Shown here in pieces: positions 55,165 through 63,661 of a DNA stretch of 64,000 nt; positions within the stretch are counted from its first letter, which is position 1, and every line of letters begins with the position of its first letter. Origin of the DNA: a virus; IMG/VR virus record IMGVR_UViG_3300026544_000001, positions 60,677 to 124,676 of that record; one strand, given 5' to 3'. Below the pieces are notes generated by a model. That model made no database searches, was not told the origin of the DNA, and saw only the letters and a list, made by a program, of their open reading frames with translations. The position numbers and the translations under genes were made by a program.

Positions 55165-56301
55165 ATGGAAGAACTAGTAATTAAAGATAGTAATAATAAT
55201 GTGATGCTTACATCTGCAGGGTATCAGTTATTTTTTAATCAAAAAATAACTTACTCTTTTGTTACTGAACTTGACAATGATAGCAACGGATATAACTTTA
55301 TTTCAGAAGAGAATAGCCAACCTGTAATGTATACCTACTTTACCTTAATAAGGTACACTCCAAATGCTAATATCTTCCCTTTTATTAAGTTTAATGGTGA
55401 AACTAGGTATGTAACTATTCTTGATATTATCATAACCAACTCTAAACTAATAGATAACCCTTATGCTACCGTACAAATTCAACTACTAGCGCACAAAGCT
55501 TTTACAGAAGACAAAGAACCTACGCTGTATGTATTTACTGATTATAAATCCTTAGTAAATAAGAACGATAATGAGTACGGAATGGAGATAAAAGATTCTG
55601 ATAATAATATAAAATACAGTACGAACTATGTACCTCTTAATATACATGAAACTGTAGATGTTACTATTTCTAATAGGTGCAGGGAAGGGTCTAAAGGTAG
55701 TGGTAAATCTGCTAATTTAAACCCTGATACGGAAAACCAGTTTCCGATAGATACTGATACTTGGCTGAATAAATATATGTATTACTGCCCTATACATTCT
55801 TACGGAGCAGAGGTATATACACATGAAGAAAGTCGTACTACTTGTACAGGACTTGACTACTTTGGCGTGTGTATGGGTACAAAAACAGCCTACGCCTATG
55901 GAGGGTTGTGGTATGCTTATTATAAAGGAGCATTTAAACCTCACCATGGATTTATTAAAACTTCTTATTCTCTTTATACCTACTTACAGACTGAACGTAG
56001 TGCCAGTACTACTTCTTGGTCTGTAGCCGGAATTGAGAAGTTATGGGGAGGAGCACCTTCAGTAGACGCCATGGGTATATCAGGCTCTTTTATAAATACA
56101 ACAGCTAATGTCAATAATGAGTATACGGTACTTATTGCGGATTCCGAAGAGTATGGTGATGACAATAACTTTTTTAGGTTTCCTGATGAATATGTGGTAG
56201 ACCTTCTTCTTACTTTTTTTGCCATGCTATTTAGCTCAAGCCCTGTAGCCAATATCTATAAATATAAGTATGATAATCCAGATGATTATCCTCCTTATTA
56301 A
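55165..56301 (+). CDS. Tail-associated protein of unknown fold
   Basis: 378 residues. Beta-rich N-terminal half, then a Gly/Tyr/Cys-rich region (TCTGLDYFGVCMGTKTAYAY, WYAYYKGAFKPHHGF) and a hydrophobic stretch near the end (VVDLLLTFFAMLF). It lies directly before the gene block that includes the ACP and ketosynthase genes. It could be a tail spike or a membrane-interacting tail protein. No family recognised. Confidence 0.5.
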   Translation: MEELVIKDSNNNVMLTSAGYQLFFNQKITYSFVTELDNDSNGYNFISEENSQPVMYTYFTLIRYTPNANIFPFIKFNGETRYVTILDIIITNSKLIDNPYATVQIQLLAHKAFTEDKEPTLYVFTDYKSLVNKNDNEYGMEIKDSDNNIKYSTNYVPLNIHETVDVTISNRCREGSKGSGKSANLNPDTENQFPIDTDTWLNKYMYYCPIHSYGAEVYTHEESRTTCTGLDYFGVCMGTKTAYAYGGLWYAYYKGAFKPHHGFIKTSYSLYTYLQTERSASTTSWSVAGIEKLWGGAPSVDAMGISGSFINTTANVNNEYTVLIADSEEYGDDNNFFRFPDEYVVDLLLTFFAMLFSSSPVANIYKYKYDNPDDYPPY

Positions 56302-56315
56302 GAGAGGTCATATTA

Positions 56316-56543
56316 ATGTATAAATTAGTTATAAATAAAGTTATAAAGAAAAATAATGGGTCTATGGTTTATACCTATACCTTACATACTAGATACCCTA
56401 AGTTAAATGAGGATATTATAATCAGCACTAAAGACAGTATACACTTAAATACCTCATATCCTTTATCTGCGGATGAGCTACTGCTGAAAGTACTTGAAAG
56501 GACAGGAAAATTAGATGAATATAATAATACCCTCAGATATTAA
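56316..56543 (+). CDS. Small hypothetical protein upstream of the ACP/KS block
   Basis: 75 residues, beta strands followed by a helix (SADELLLKVLERTGKL). It overlaps the next gene by 29 bases in another frame, so the two are coupled. Function unknown. Confidence 0.5.
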   Translation: MYKLVINKVIKKNNGSMVYTYTLHTRYPKLNEDIIISTKDSIHLNTSYPLSADELLLKVLERTGKLDEYNNTLRY

Positions 56544-57189
56544 TAGACTATCTCCTTTATTTCTTATATGGTTATACATAGTATCTAATAGATCTATGAA
56601 CCTACTTGACAGGAAGAAGATAATAGAAAGTATACACAGTAACTCTAAAGTTGTTTTGAGTGTGTATGGAGGGTTACTTCGAATAGCAAGTTCATCATAC
56701 AATCCTAGTTTTGCGAGTGCTGCAGATAAATTACTGCATAATTCATTAAATGTTAAATCTATAAAATCTATAAAATCTACTAACAACTTTACTCATGAGT
56801 ATGATTCGGTATTGTACACAGCACTAACTACTGGGACTGATTTCAGCCTTGCGTCTGTTATCTCAAACTTATACGCTTATAATAAAAAATACTCTGTCAT
56901 TGACAGTGATATACGTTTAGTAATGTATAAAATATACTATACTACTATACTTCATAAGGAAAATAGTATACCTAAATTTATTAAGTTATTGGAAACAGTA
57001 GCTATTCTTTCATTTTGTTCTAAGCCAACATCAGGTATGCTATATGTGGATGAAATATATGAAAATCAAGTAGTAATTGGGATTGTTACGGATAAGCCCA
57101 CAACTGGTCTTACTCCGTTAGGTTTCAAGAAAATAAGTAACAAAGCACTGGTATTAGCAGAACTTAGAAAAAGGCATAATAATGAATGA
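56515..57189 (+). CDS. Unknown protein coupled to the ACP gene
   Basis: 224 residues, largely helical, with AGGA seven bases before the ATG. Its end overlaps the ACP-like gene by 8 bases, so it is translated with it. It has no motif I recognise: no acyltransferase HxxxD, no PPTase signature, no thioesterase serine motif. It may be a tail protein or an undescribed partner of the ACP/ketosynthase pair. Confidence 0.5.
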   Translation: MNIIIPSDINRLSPLFLIWLYIVSNRSMNLLDRKKIIESIHSNSKVVLSVYGGLLRIASSSYNPSFASAADKLLHNSLNVKSIKSIKSTNNFTHEYDSVLYTALTTGTDFSLASVISNLYAYNKKYSVIDSDIRLVMYKIYYTTILHKENSIPKFIKLLETVAILSFCSKPTSGMLYVDEIYENQVVIGIVTDKPTTGLTPLGFKKISNKALVLAELRKRHNNE

Positions 57190-57412
57190 AAAATATAAAT
57201 TTATATGTGATATTGTAAATGCAAATGGAGGATGTGTTCATGACGTTAATGAACTTTTAATAAAAACAGGAATTGATAGTTTTGCAGTACTTACTGTACT
57301 ATTAGAAGTAGATGATGAGTTTAGTATATTAAAAGACATTGATTTTGATAAAATAGACTATACAGCGTTGAGTATACATAATATCGCCAATGGAGATATA
57401 AAATGTATATAG
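57182..57412 (+). CDS. Acyl-carrier-protein-like protein
   Basis: 76 residues, the normal ACP size. GIDSF (30-34) gives S33 as the candidate 4'-phosphopantetheine attachment site, followed by helix II FAVLTVLLEVDDEFSI, matching the DSLxxVEL...EEEF pattern of ACPs. The helix I and helix III/IV regions (KFICDIVN; YTALSIHNIANGD) fit the four-helix layout. It overlaps both neighbours. AAGG lies seven bases upstream. It would need a host phosphopantetheinyl transferase. By sequence alone it is weaker than the ketosynthase call, but the pairing supports it strongly. Confidence 0.75.
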   Translation: MNEKYKFICDIVNANGGCVHDVNELLIKTGIDSFAVLTVLLEVDDEFSILKDIDFDKIDYTALSIHNIANGDIKCI

Positions 57413-58332
57413 CTGATTATACTTATACCGTAGGTGACTATACTTCTAAAGATAGTATAGTGTTTTCTACAGAGCTCCGAGAAAATAATAAAGGTTATAA
57501 TAATTGTAGTAAATATTTTAAACAGTTTTGTGTTTCAAATACTTTGTTATTAGCTAACAGTAAAACTTATATTTTATACATATCCGGTCCTTCATTATCC
57601 TCTACATTTTCTACCATTACAGACTTAAGTCGATTTACTTTTAAAGATAGTACAACAACCAACTACTTAAATGGGTATACTGGACCTCTTATACGTACTT
57701 TGTCATGTAGTATGTTGCATATGTATGAAAAACAACTTATAACAACTGTACCTACTTGCAAAGTAATTGGTAAAGAAACTATAGACTTTGCATGTGCATC
57801 TGGTGGCTATGCTATAGCTCGAGCTGAAGAATTACTAGATACAAAAAATATCGAACAAGTAATAATAGTAGGAGAAGAGATTATTACATTCAATACATAC
57901 GCATTATTTAAAGAAAACAATATTGATTTACTGCTAGGAGACGGGTTTGCCGCAGCTATACTAAATAATACACCTTCTGATTACCAAATAAGTAATTTTA
58001 TAAAGTACAATTCTTATAATATAAACCCATTTCATGTAGATTGTGAAGGGTATTCTAAAGTATATACTGGAGTGTGTAATTATGTGAAATTGCATGGTAC
58101 AGGAACTAATACCAATACCATAGCAGAGGCCGAAATTATTCAAAATAGTAACATACCTATCTATTATAAATATAAAATAGGTCATACCCAAGGTTTAAGT
58201 GCATTTGTAGAAACATTAATGCTACTTAATGATACCAGTATAAGAAATAATTCAACTATTGAGGTACTTGCTAGTGGTTTTGGGGGATACTATATAGGAT
58301 ATACAGTAAGTAAAAACAAAAAGGATAAATAA
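57403..58332 (+). CDS. Beta-ketoacyl-ACP synthase (ketosynthase), compact
   Basis: 309 residues, against about 410 for FabF. IDFACASGGYAIARAEELL places the nucleophile at C131. VKLHGTGTNTNTIAEAEII supplies H231. YYKYKIGHTQGLSAFVETL supplies K256 and H261, with the same five-residue spacing as K335/H340 in FabF. GDGFAAAIL and ASGFGGYYIGYT correspond to the GEGA and GFGGTN motifs. The Cys-His-His-Lys set is therefore intact and a decarboxylating Claisen condensation is expected. The first 100 residues are shortened and diverged. It starts within the end of the ACP gene and ends one base before the tail gene at 58334, so it belongs to the virion operon. The substrate and product are unknown. Confidence 0.9.
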   Translation: MYIADYTYTVGDYTSKDSIVFSTELRENNKGYNNCSKYFKQFCVSNTLLLANSKTYILYISGPSLSSTFSTITDLSRFTFKDSTTTNYLNGYTGPLIRTLSCSMLHMYEKQLITTVPTCKVIGKETIDFACASGGYAIARAEELLDTKNIEQVIIVGEEIITFNTYALFKENNIDLLLGDGFAAAILNNTPSDYQISNFIKYNSYNINPFHVDCEGYSKVYTGVCNYVKLHGTGTNTNTIAEAEIIQNSNIPIYYKYKIGHTQGLSAFVETLMLLNDTSIRNNSTIEVLASGFGGYYIGYTVSKNKKDK

Positions 58333-58333
58333 A

Positions 58334-59242
58334 ATGAGTGATGAAGTAATAAGTAATTTAGCAATAAAAACATTAGAAGTAGATAGCAGTGAGTTAATTA
58401 TATTAACTAATGATTTAGTTGAAAATAGTATAGGTGAATCAGGTGGTTTTAATGCTGCTAAAAGATTATTGAAAGAAGAGTTAGATAATTTAGATAGTAC
58501 TAAAATGGACGATGTACAAAAAGCAGGGGTATTTGCGGGATTTGTAAAAGATGTATATTTAGATATTAATAAGCAAGCAATGCAAATGGCATTTAATATA
58601 TTAAAGACTAATGAAGAGTTAACATTATCTAAATATAAAACTGAAGTTGATTATGATAAAATGAGAGCTGATATAGCTATGCTACAAGAACAAAAAGAAG
58701 GTATTGTAAAAGATAACCTACTTAAAGAAAAAGAGTTATTAGTATCTGATGAGAAAGTTGCTATAGCCAGATATGATAAACTAGATAAGATAGCTAAGTT
58801 GAAAAAACAAATGGGAGTAGAGCCTACTACATACACAACCAGAACTATTACAAATGGCAGTTACTATTCTATCTATAATGGAGCTAGTTATATTACTGAT
58901 GGTGGAGGTAACTTCTTAGATAGTGATGGAAATGCTACAGAAGATCCAGAGCAATACGTTAGAGTGGTATTTGATTCTGTAGATGTTGTTAGTGATGTTG
59001 TAGGAAATACAAGTACACCTGGTGCAATAGATAAACAAATAGTTGGTTACGATCAAGTTAATAGAAAAGATTTGATTAAAACTGTTAATGAAGTTAGGGG
59101 ACTGCTAGTTAATGCACAAGCTGAACATATTCCTACATGGATGAATACAACAGTTAAAGAGTTAATAAAAACAGTAGCTAAAGATGATGCTAATGTTATA
59201 GCAGCAGTAAATTCTAGTACAGCGGATGATGATTTACAGTAA
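58334..59242 (+). CDS. Coiled-coil virion protein
   Basis: 302 residues. Helical N-terminal domain (SELIILTNDLVENSIGESGG), coiled coil (YDKMRADIAMLQEQKEGIVK), then a beta/helical C-terminal half. It resembles a neck or tail component. AAAAGGATAAATAAA lies upstream, and the 3' end overlaps the next gene by one base. Confidence 0.55.
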   Translation: MSDEVISNLAIKTLEVDSSELIILTNDLVENSIGESGGFNAAKRLLKEELDNLDSTKMDDVQKAGVFAGFVKDVYLDINKQAMQMAFNILKTNEELTLSKYKTEVDYDKMRADIAMLQEQKEGIVKDNLLKEKELLVSDEKVAIARYDKLDKIAKLKKQMGVEPTTYTTRTITNGSYYSIYNGASYITDGGGNFLDSDGNATEDPEQYVRVVFDSVDVVSDVVGNTSTPGAIDKQIVGYDQVNRKDLIKTVNEVRGLLVNAQAEHIPTWMNTTVKELIKTVAKDDANVIAAVNSSTADDDLQ

Positions 59243-59868
59243 TGCGTATATTAGTTAGAGCTACTGATTACAAGTTTAGTAAAACATTCTTCAGAAATGT
59301 GTATGATGGTATTACTAATGATTCTATTAGTAATGGTAGATTATTTCATATGATGAAGTCTGTACACTATGCTAAAGTACCTAAGTCGGTACAACAGAAT
59401 ATAGTAAGTTATACTACATATGTAAATGATGAGGGTAATAGTACTAGCACTCCTGTATATGGGCCTACATTTGAAATATCTGGCGGAGCTGACTTTACGA
59501 ACTATATAAAAACACATATAAATAATAATGAACCTGAATGTAAATGGAGTTTCATTTGTACTATGAGTAAGGAGAGTGGGTTAATTAGTCAAGAAGAGCT
59601 GGATATGTTGATAGACTTTAAGATGAGAAAGATACTAGTTGATAGAGAAGGTAAACGTATAGTAGCTGAGTATAAGAAATTTGGATTATCGGTAGAGCAG
59701 AAAATCAGAAATGATATAAGTCATAGAAAAGTACATCAATATATGTATGATACTTGGTTACGAGATATAGTAGAATTAGTTAAAAATGACTGCAGTAGAA
59801 ATGAGTTCTTAGTTAAATACTATGCTATGGTTAATTGGTTGAAACGTAGGTACAACTATGCTGAGTAG
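59242..59868 (+). CDS. Hypothetical structural protein
   Basis: 208 residues. A mixed N-terminal half is followed by a helical C-terminal half with many basic residues (RKVHQYMYDTWLRDIVELVK). It overlaps the next gene by 11 bases. Its place among tail/internal genes suggests a virion or assembly role. Confidence 0.55.
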   Translation: MRILVRATDYKFSKTFFRNVYDGITNDSISNGRLFHMMKSVHYAKVPKSVQQNIVSYTTYVNDEGNSTSTPVYGPTFEISGGADFTNYIKTHINNNEPECKWSFICTMSKESGLISQEELDMLIDFKMRKILVDREGKRIVAEYKKFGLSVEQKIRNDISHRKVHQYMYDTWLRDIVELVKNDCSRNEFLVKYYAMVNWLKRRYNYAE

Positions 59869-60541
59869 TTATTTATATAAAGAAATGAACTCATCTTTAG
59901 TACAAACTAAAGAATGGTTTGATACGTATTTTACTAATTGTATAATTGATGATATAAGTATATTTCGTATATCACATAGAATAGGGCCTATAACTAATAT
60001 TAGTGATAATCCTGTTGATATTATCACGAAACAGTTGTATACAGTAGATTTTATGAAATTAATATATAGAGTAGATGAACAACTGCAGTTATGGAACTAT
60101 ACTAGTCCTTATACACCTGCATGTAATACCAAGATGTTTAATCAAGATGCTGGTTGTATGTATATGCCTAATGGGGTAGTTATGACTGTAGAAGATCCTG
60201 GAAATATATATGGAGAGGAAGTAGTAATAGGTAAAGAAACTACAGGCAAAAATATATGCACTAAAATAGATTCAACGTCATTAATGTATGTAAGATCAAG
60301 TTGTTACTTTCCTACTATGCATTATGTTGATATGGAATATGATTTGTTACCTAAGTTGAAGTATGTTAAGGATATACCTAAATATGTGTTAGACTCTATA
60401 AGCTTACTTGCCTATATAGGTAGATTAGTGTATGAACTAACAGAAGCCAGAGATGGTAGTAATGGTGTGTTCATAGTACCTATAACAGTACTTAAAGTAC
60501 AGTTAGATAATCTAGTTAGTATATCAAATAAATATGTATAG
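59858..60541 (+). CDS. Hypothetical structural protein
   Basis: 227 residues, mixed alpha/beta (FRISHRIGPITNISDNPVDI). No transmembrane helices. Coupled to the previous gene by overlap. Probably tail tube or internal protein, but the sequence gives no family. Confidence 0.5.
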   Translation: MLSSYLYKEMNSSLVQTKEWFDTYFTNCIIDDISIFRISHRIGPITNISDNPVDIITKQLYTVDFMKLIYRVDEQLQLWNYTSPYTPACNTKMFNQDAGCMYMPNGVVMTVEDPGNIYGEEVVIGKETTGKNICTKIDSTSLMYVRSSCYFPTMHYVDMEYDLLPKLKYVKDIPKYVLDSISLLAYIGRLVYELTEARDGSNGVFIVPITVLKVQLDNLVSISNKYV

Positions 60542-60550
60542 GAGAGTAAG

Positions 60551-61411
60551 ATGACTGGAGGAACAAATAATTCATTAGCTACATATTCTGTAGATGAGGA
60601 TACTTTTGATCTATATGATGAAGTATTTAAGTTTAAAGATAGTTTATCCTCTATTGAATTTGGTGGATTACTAGATTGTTATAAAGTGTTTTTTGCAGTT
60701 GAAGATACAGAGAAAAATAGAAAAGAGCTAGATAGGATATTCACTGGAGATGGCATATCATGGAAAGATAAATTTAACTTACTAGAAGGTGAGCATAAGA
60801 CTTCAGATGGTACTACAATAGTTAATAAGTATTACATAAAGTATGAATACGGTAAAAAACTTAATAGTGCTCAAGCTAAGTTTTTAGCGTCTAATTTAGA
60901 TGTGTACTCTGACAGTCATTCTACTTCCTGTTGGAAACGTACATTAGAACAAATTGCTGTTATGGCTATTGCAGTGTATACTGGAAATCCTTGGGTAATG
61001 GCTTCTGCATTTATAAGCTCAGCTTATTACTTTTCTGGCAGACCTATGCCTAAAGATCTCGCTATAGCTTTAGCAGTTATTACGTTAGGTGAAGGAGTAG
61101 CAAACTCAGGTTGGACAGTAGCAAATGTAGCCAGTGTTGCAAACTTAGGCATTGGTTATGTTAATAATCAAAAAAGTATTCAAGAGCTGCAAAAAATACA
61201 TGAAGTACAGAGAAAAACAAAAGAAAATAGAGAATCCTATTATGAGGCTAAAGAATTTGAAAGTCATTTAAGATATATATATGAAGATAGCTTTAATACC
61301 TGTTGGAGAGGTAACTTAGAAAAGAGCCCATATTACGATATACAGATGTTATATTCAGACTACGCATCATACCCTTGGGTTACTACTAATATATGGGATC
61401 AGGATGAATAA
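60551..61411 (+). CDS. Virion protein with hydrophobic central region
   Basis: 286 residues. Residues about 135-200 are hydrophobic and Gly/Ala-rich (IAVMAIAVYTGNPWVMASAF, LAIALAVITLGEGVANSGW), flanked by charged helical ends. This is the make-up of podovirus internal proteins that insert into the host membrane on DNA entry. Inferred from composition and position only. Confidence 0.55.
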   Translation: MTGGTNNSLATYSVDEDTFDLYDEVFKFKDSLSSIEFGGLLDCYKVFFAVEDTEKNRKELDRIFTGDGISWKDKFNLLEGEHKTSDGTTIVNKYYIKYEYGKKLNSAQAKFLASNLDVYSDSHSTSCWKRTLEQIAVMAIAVYTGNPWVMASAFISSAYYFSGRPMPKDLAIALAVITLGEGVANSGWTVANVASVANLGIGYVNNQKSIQELQKIHEVQRKTKENRESYYEAKEFESHLRYIYEDSFNTCWRGNLEKSPYYDIQMLYSDYASYPWVTTNIWDQDE

Positions 61412-61450
61412 AGAAAAATTTAAGTATAATAAAAATAAAAAGGATTTATA

Positions 61451-61978
61451 ATGTCTACGTATTCTTCAACAGGACAACAAATTACTAATACAGATGATTT
61501 ATCACAATACTTTACAGATGGTAGTGTTATTGGTTTTAATAGTGGAGTAACTAGCGCACAAGTTCAACCAGTAACTACAAATAGTATAGCTAATACATAC
61601 CAACCCAATACGGTGTCTTTCTGGGGCAAAACTTTTAACAGCGGAGGAACTGGTAGCTATGCTAACATATCAGATGGTGCTGGAGGTACTATAGGAATAG
61701 ATCAGAGTGCTTATAATTCTATACAACAAGGTAATGCTAATTTGCCAGCTAATCAACAAACACAAGCTACAATAACCCCTAAGCAATATGGTATGAGTCA
61801 AGGAGTTGCTAATGCTATTGGTATAGGACAACTAGGATTAGGTATAGCTAGTTACTTTGATACAAGAAAAGCTAATAAAGCTAACTTAGAACTTGCTAAA
61901 AAGGACTATCAACTAAGTGCGGATAAATGGAATGACTTAAAAAGTTTTAGGTCAAATCTTGGTAAACAATTTAGTTAA
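61451..61978 (+). CDS. Internal virion protein-like
   Basis: 175 residues. Low-complexity Gly/Gln/Asn/Thr N-terminal half. The C-terminal 60 residues (GVANAIGIGQLGLGIASYFD, then TRKANKANLELAKKDYQL and FRSNLGKQF) follow the pattern common to small internal or ejected proteins of podoviruses. AAAAAGGATTTATA upstream. Confidence 0.65.
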   Translation: MSTYSSTGQQITNTDDLSQYFTDGSVIGFNSGVTSAQVQPVTTNSIANTYQPNTVSFWGKTFNSGGTGSYANISDGAGGTIGIDQSAYNSIQQGNANLPANQQTQATITPKQYGMSQGVANAIGIGQLGLGIASYFDTRKANKANLELAKKDYQLSADKWNDLKSFRSNLGKQFS

Positions 61979-61987
61979 GGAATAGGT

Positions 61988-63604
61988 ATGCCACAATTTC
62001 AATATAGAGATCCAACTAAAGCAGCTAGAGAAGCGCTTAATGGCTATGCTAATATGATGAATAAAAGACAAAAGCAAGCTGACGAACAAGCTAGATTAGC
62101 CTTAGCTGATAAAAGGTACCAACAACAACAAGATTGGCAAAATAAGCAATGGGAACATAAGCTTGATAGAGAGCAAACTGCTGATGCTAGACTAGATGCT
62201 AAGCAAGCGCAAGATAGTTATACTAATAGTTTGGTAGCTAAAATGTATGGTGCTAAAGATACTAATGAGTTAGCTAGTACTATGAAAGAGATTAGTAAGA
62301 ATGGTGGGTATAATAGTAATACAATAGGTAGTACTTATAGACAGTTGCATAAAGACTTACAAGCTAATGATAAACAAGCTAGCTCTGCACAGCTGCTGCA
62401 GAATATTAGTAAAGGTAGAACAACAGATAATGTTAGTACATATAGTGATGGTAATAAATATATACTAAGTGATGCAGATATGAATAAACAACTAGCTATG
62501 AGTGATTTATACGATAAGAAATATGCTAATGGTAAAGTAAATGATGGATTCATTAGTAAATTACAAGGAATGGTTCCGCAAGTACAAGGCCATAAATACA
62601 GTAAGTATGACCAAGCTAATGTGCTTAGAAGCCAGATAGCAGGATTGGATCCTACTAAGTATGATGTAAATAGTTTAAATAATGCTGCAGCTAATTTAGA
62701 AAAAGTAGCAGGTAGTAGTACTAATACAGCTGAACTTAATTATCGTGATAGAGCATTAGCTGAAAAAGAAAGAGGTAAGCTAGCTGCTGATATAGTTACT
62801 AAAGGTATAAAAGGTACTGAGCAGTATAAAACTACTGCTAAAAGCTATAATGATAAACTTAACTATATAACTAAACAAATAGCTAAAAGTAACTATAGTA
62901 AAAGTAAGGCTAATGGTGGTAGTAATACTAAATACTTAACTGATGTTATATCATATGAAAATAAGATTAAAGATATGGACTTAGGTTCTAATGATACTAA
63001 AGAAGCTATTAGAATGTATAGAAATCATATCAATGAAGGAGAAGATCCTAAGTTTATATATGAAAAATTCTTAGCTTCTAAAGATGATGGAACATTTACT
63101 GATAATAAGATAAACAAAACTAAGCTTGTTGAACAAGATGTATTCCTAAATGGTTTAAAGAAAAAAGGTGGACAAAGTGGATTACTACAAGCTCAGTTAG
63201 CTAAAGTAACAGCTAATAGAGATAAAGCACTGAAAGAATTACCTGAACAGATACAAGGTAGAGCAATGACTAGAGATGAGAAATTTACTAAATTATATGA
63301 ACAAGCTAGTAAAAATCCAGTAAGTAGTAATATTCCTGTTAAGAAAAATATTCAACCAGTTATTAAGAAAACGCCTAAAATTACTACAAAGGTTATTAGT
63401 AGTGACGCTAACAATACTGTTAGAAATAAAGAAGTAAAAGAAAATCAGAATATGTTACTAGAAAAGATTACTATACAGCAAAAACTTAATAAGCTAAAAG
63501 GATCACTGACTAATAGAAGAACCCACGCTGTTAATCAAACTAAAACTGATGAGTACAATAAATTACTAAGTAGATTAAAAACTATAAATAGTAAACTAAA
63601 GTAA
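61988..63604 (+). CDS. Long helical internal virion protein
   Basis: 538 residues, rich in Lys, Gln and Asn, predicted almost wholly helical (ADEQARLALADKRYQQQQDW). The order small linker protein, long helical protein, then further large gene resembles the ejected core proteins of podoviruses. A perfect hairpin follows before the last gene. Confidence 0.6.
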   Translation: MPQFQYRDPTKAAREALNGYANMMNKRQKQADEQARLALADKRYQQQQDWQNKQWEHKLDREQTADARLDAKQAQDSYTNSLVAKMYGAKDTNELASTMKEISKNGGYNSNTIGSTYRQLHKDLQANDKQASSAQLLQNISKGRTTDNVSTYSDGNKYILSDADMNKQLAMSDLYDKKYANGKVNDGFISKLQGMVPQVQGHKYSKYDQANVLRSQIAGLDPTKYDVNSLNNAAANLEKVAGSSTNTAELNYRDRALAEKERGKLAADIVTKGIKGTEQYKTTAKSYNDKLNYITKQIAKSNYSKSKANGGSNTKYLTDVISYENKIKDMDLGSNDTKEAIRMYRNHINEGEDPKFIYEKFLASKDDGTFTDNKINKTKLVEQDVFLNGLKKKGGQSGLLQAQLAKVTANRDKALKELPEQIQGRAMTRDEKFTKLYEQASKNPVSSNIPVKKNIQPVIKKTPKITTKVISSDANNTVRNKEVKENQNMLLEKITIQQKLNKLKGSLTNRRTHAVNQTKTDEYNKLLSRLKTINSKLK

Positions 63605-63612
63605 CCCTTAAC

Positions 63613-63643
63613 TTAATATTAGGTATAATCTACCTAATATTAA
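63613..63643 (+). promoter_or_regulatory. 13-bp perfect hairpin with TATAAT across its loop
   Basis: TTAATATTAGGTA and TACCTAATATTAA are exact reverse complements around TAATC. TATAAT spans the 5' arm and the loop (63624-63629). It could be a terminator for the previous gene, a promoter with a palindromic operator for the next, or both. Confidence 0.6.
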
Positions 63644-63661
63644 AGTACAAGGATACTATAG

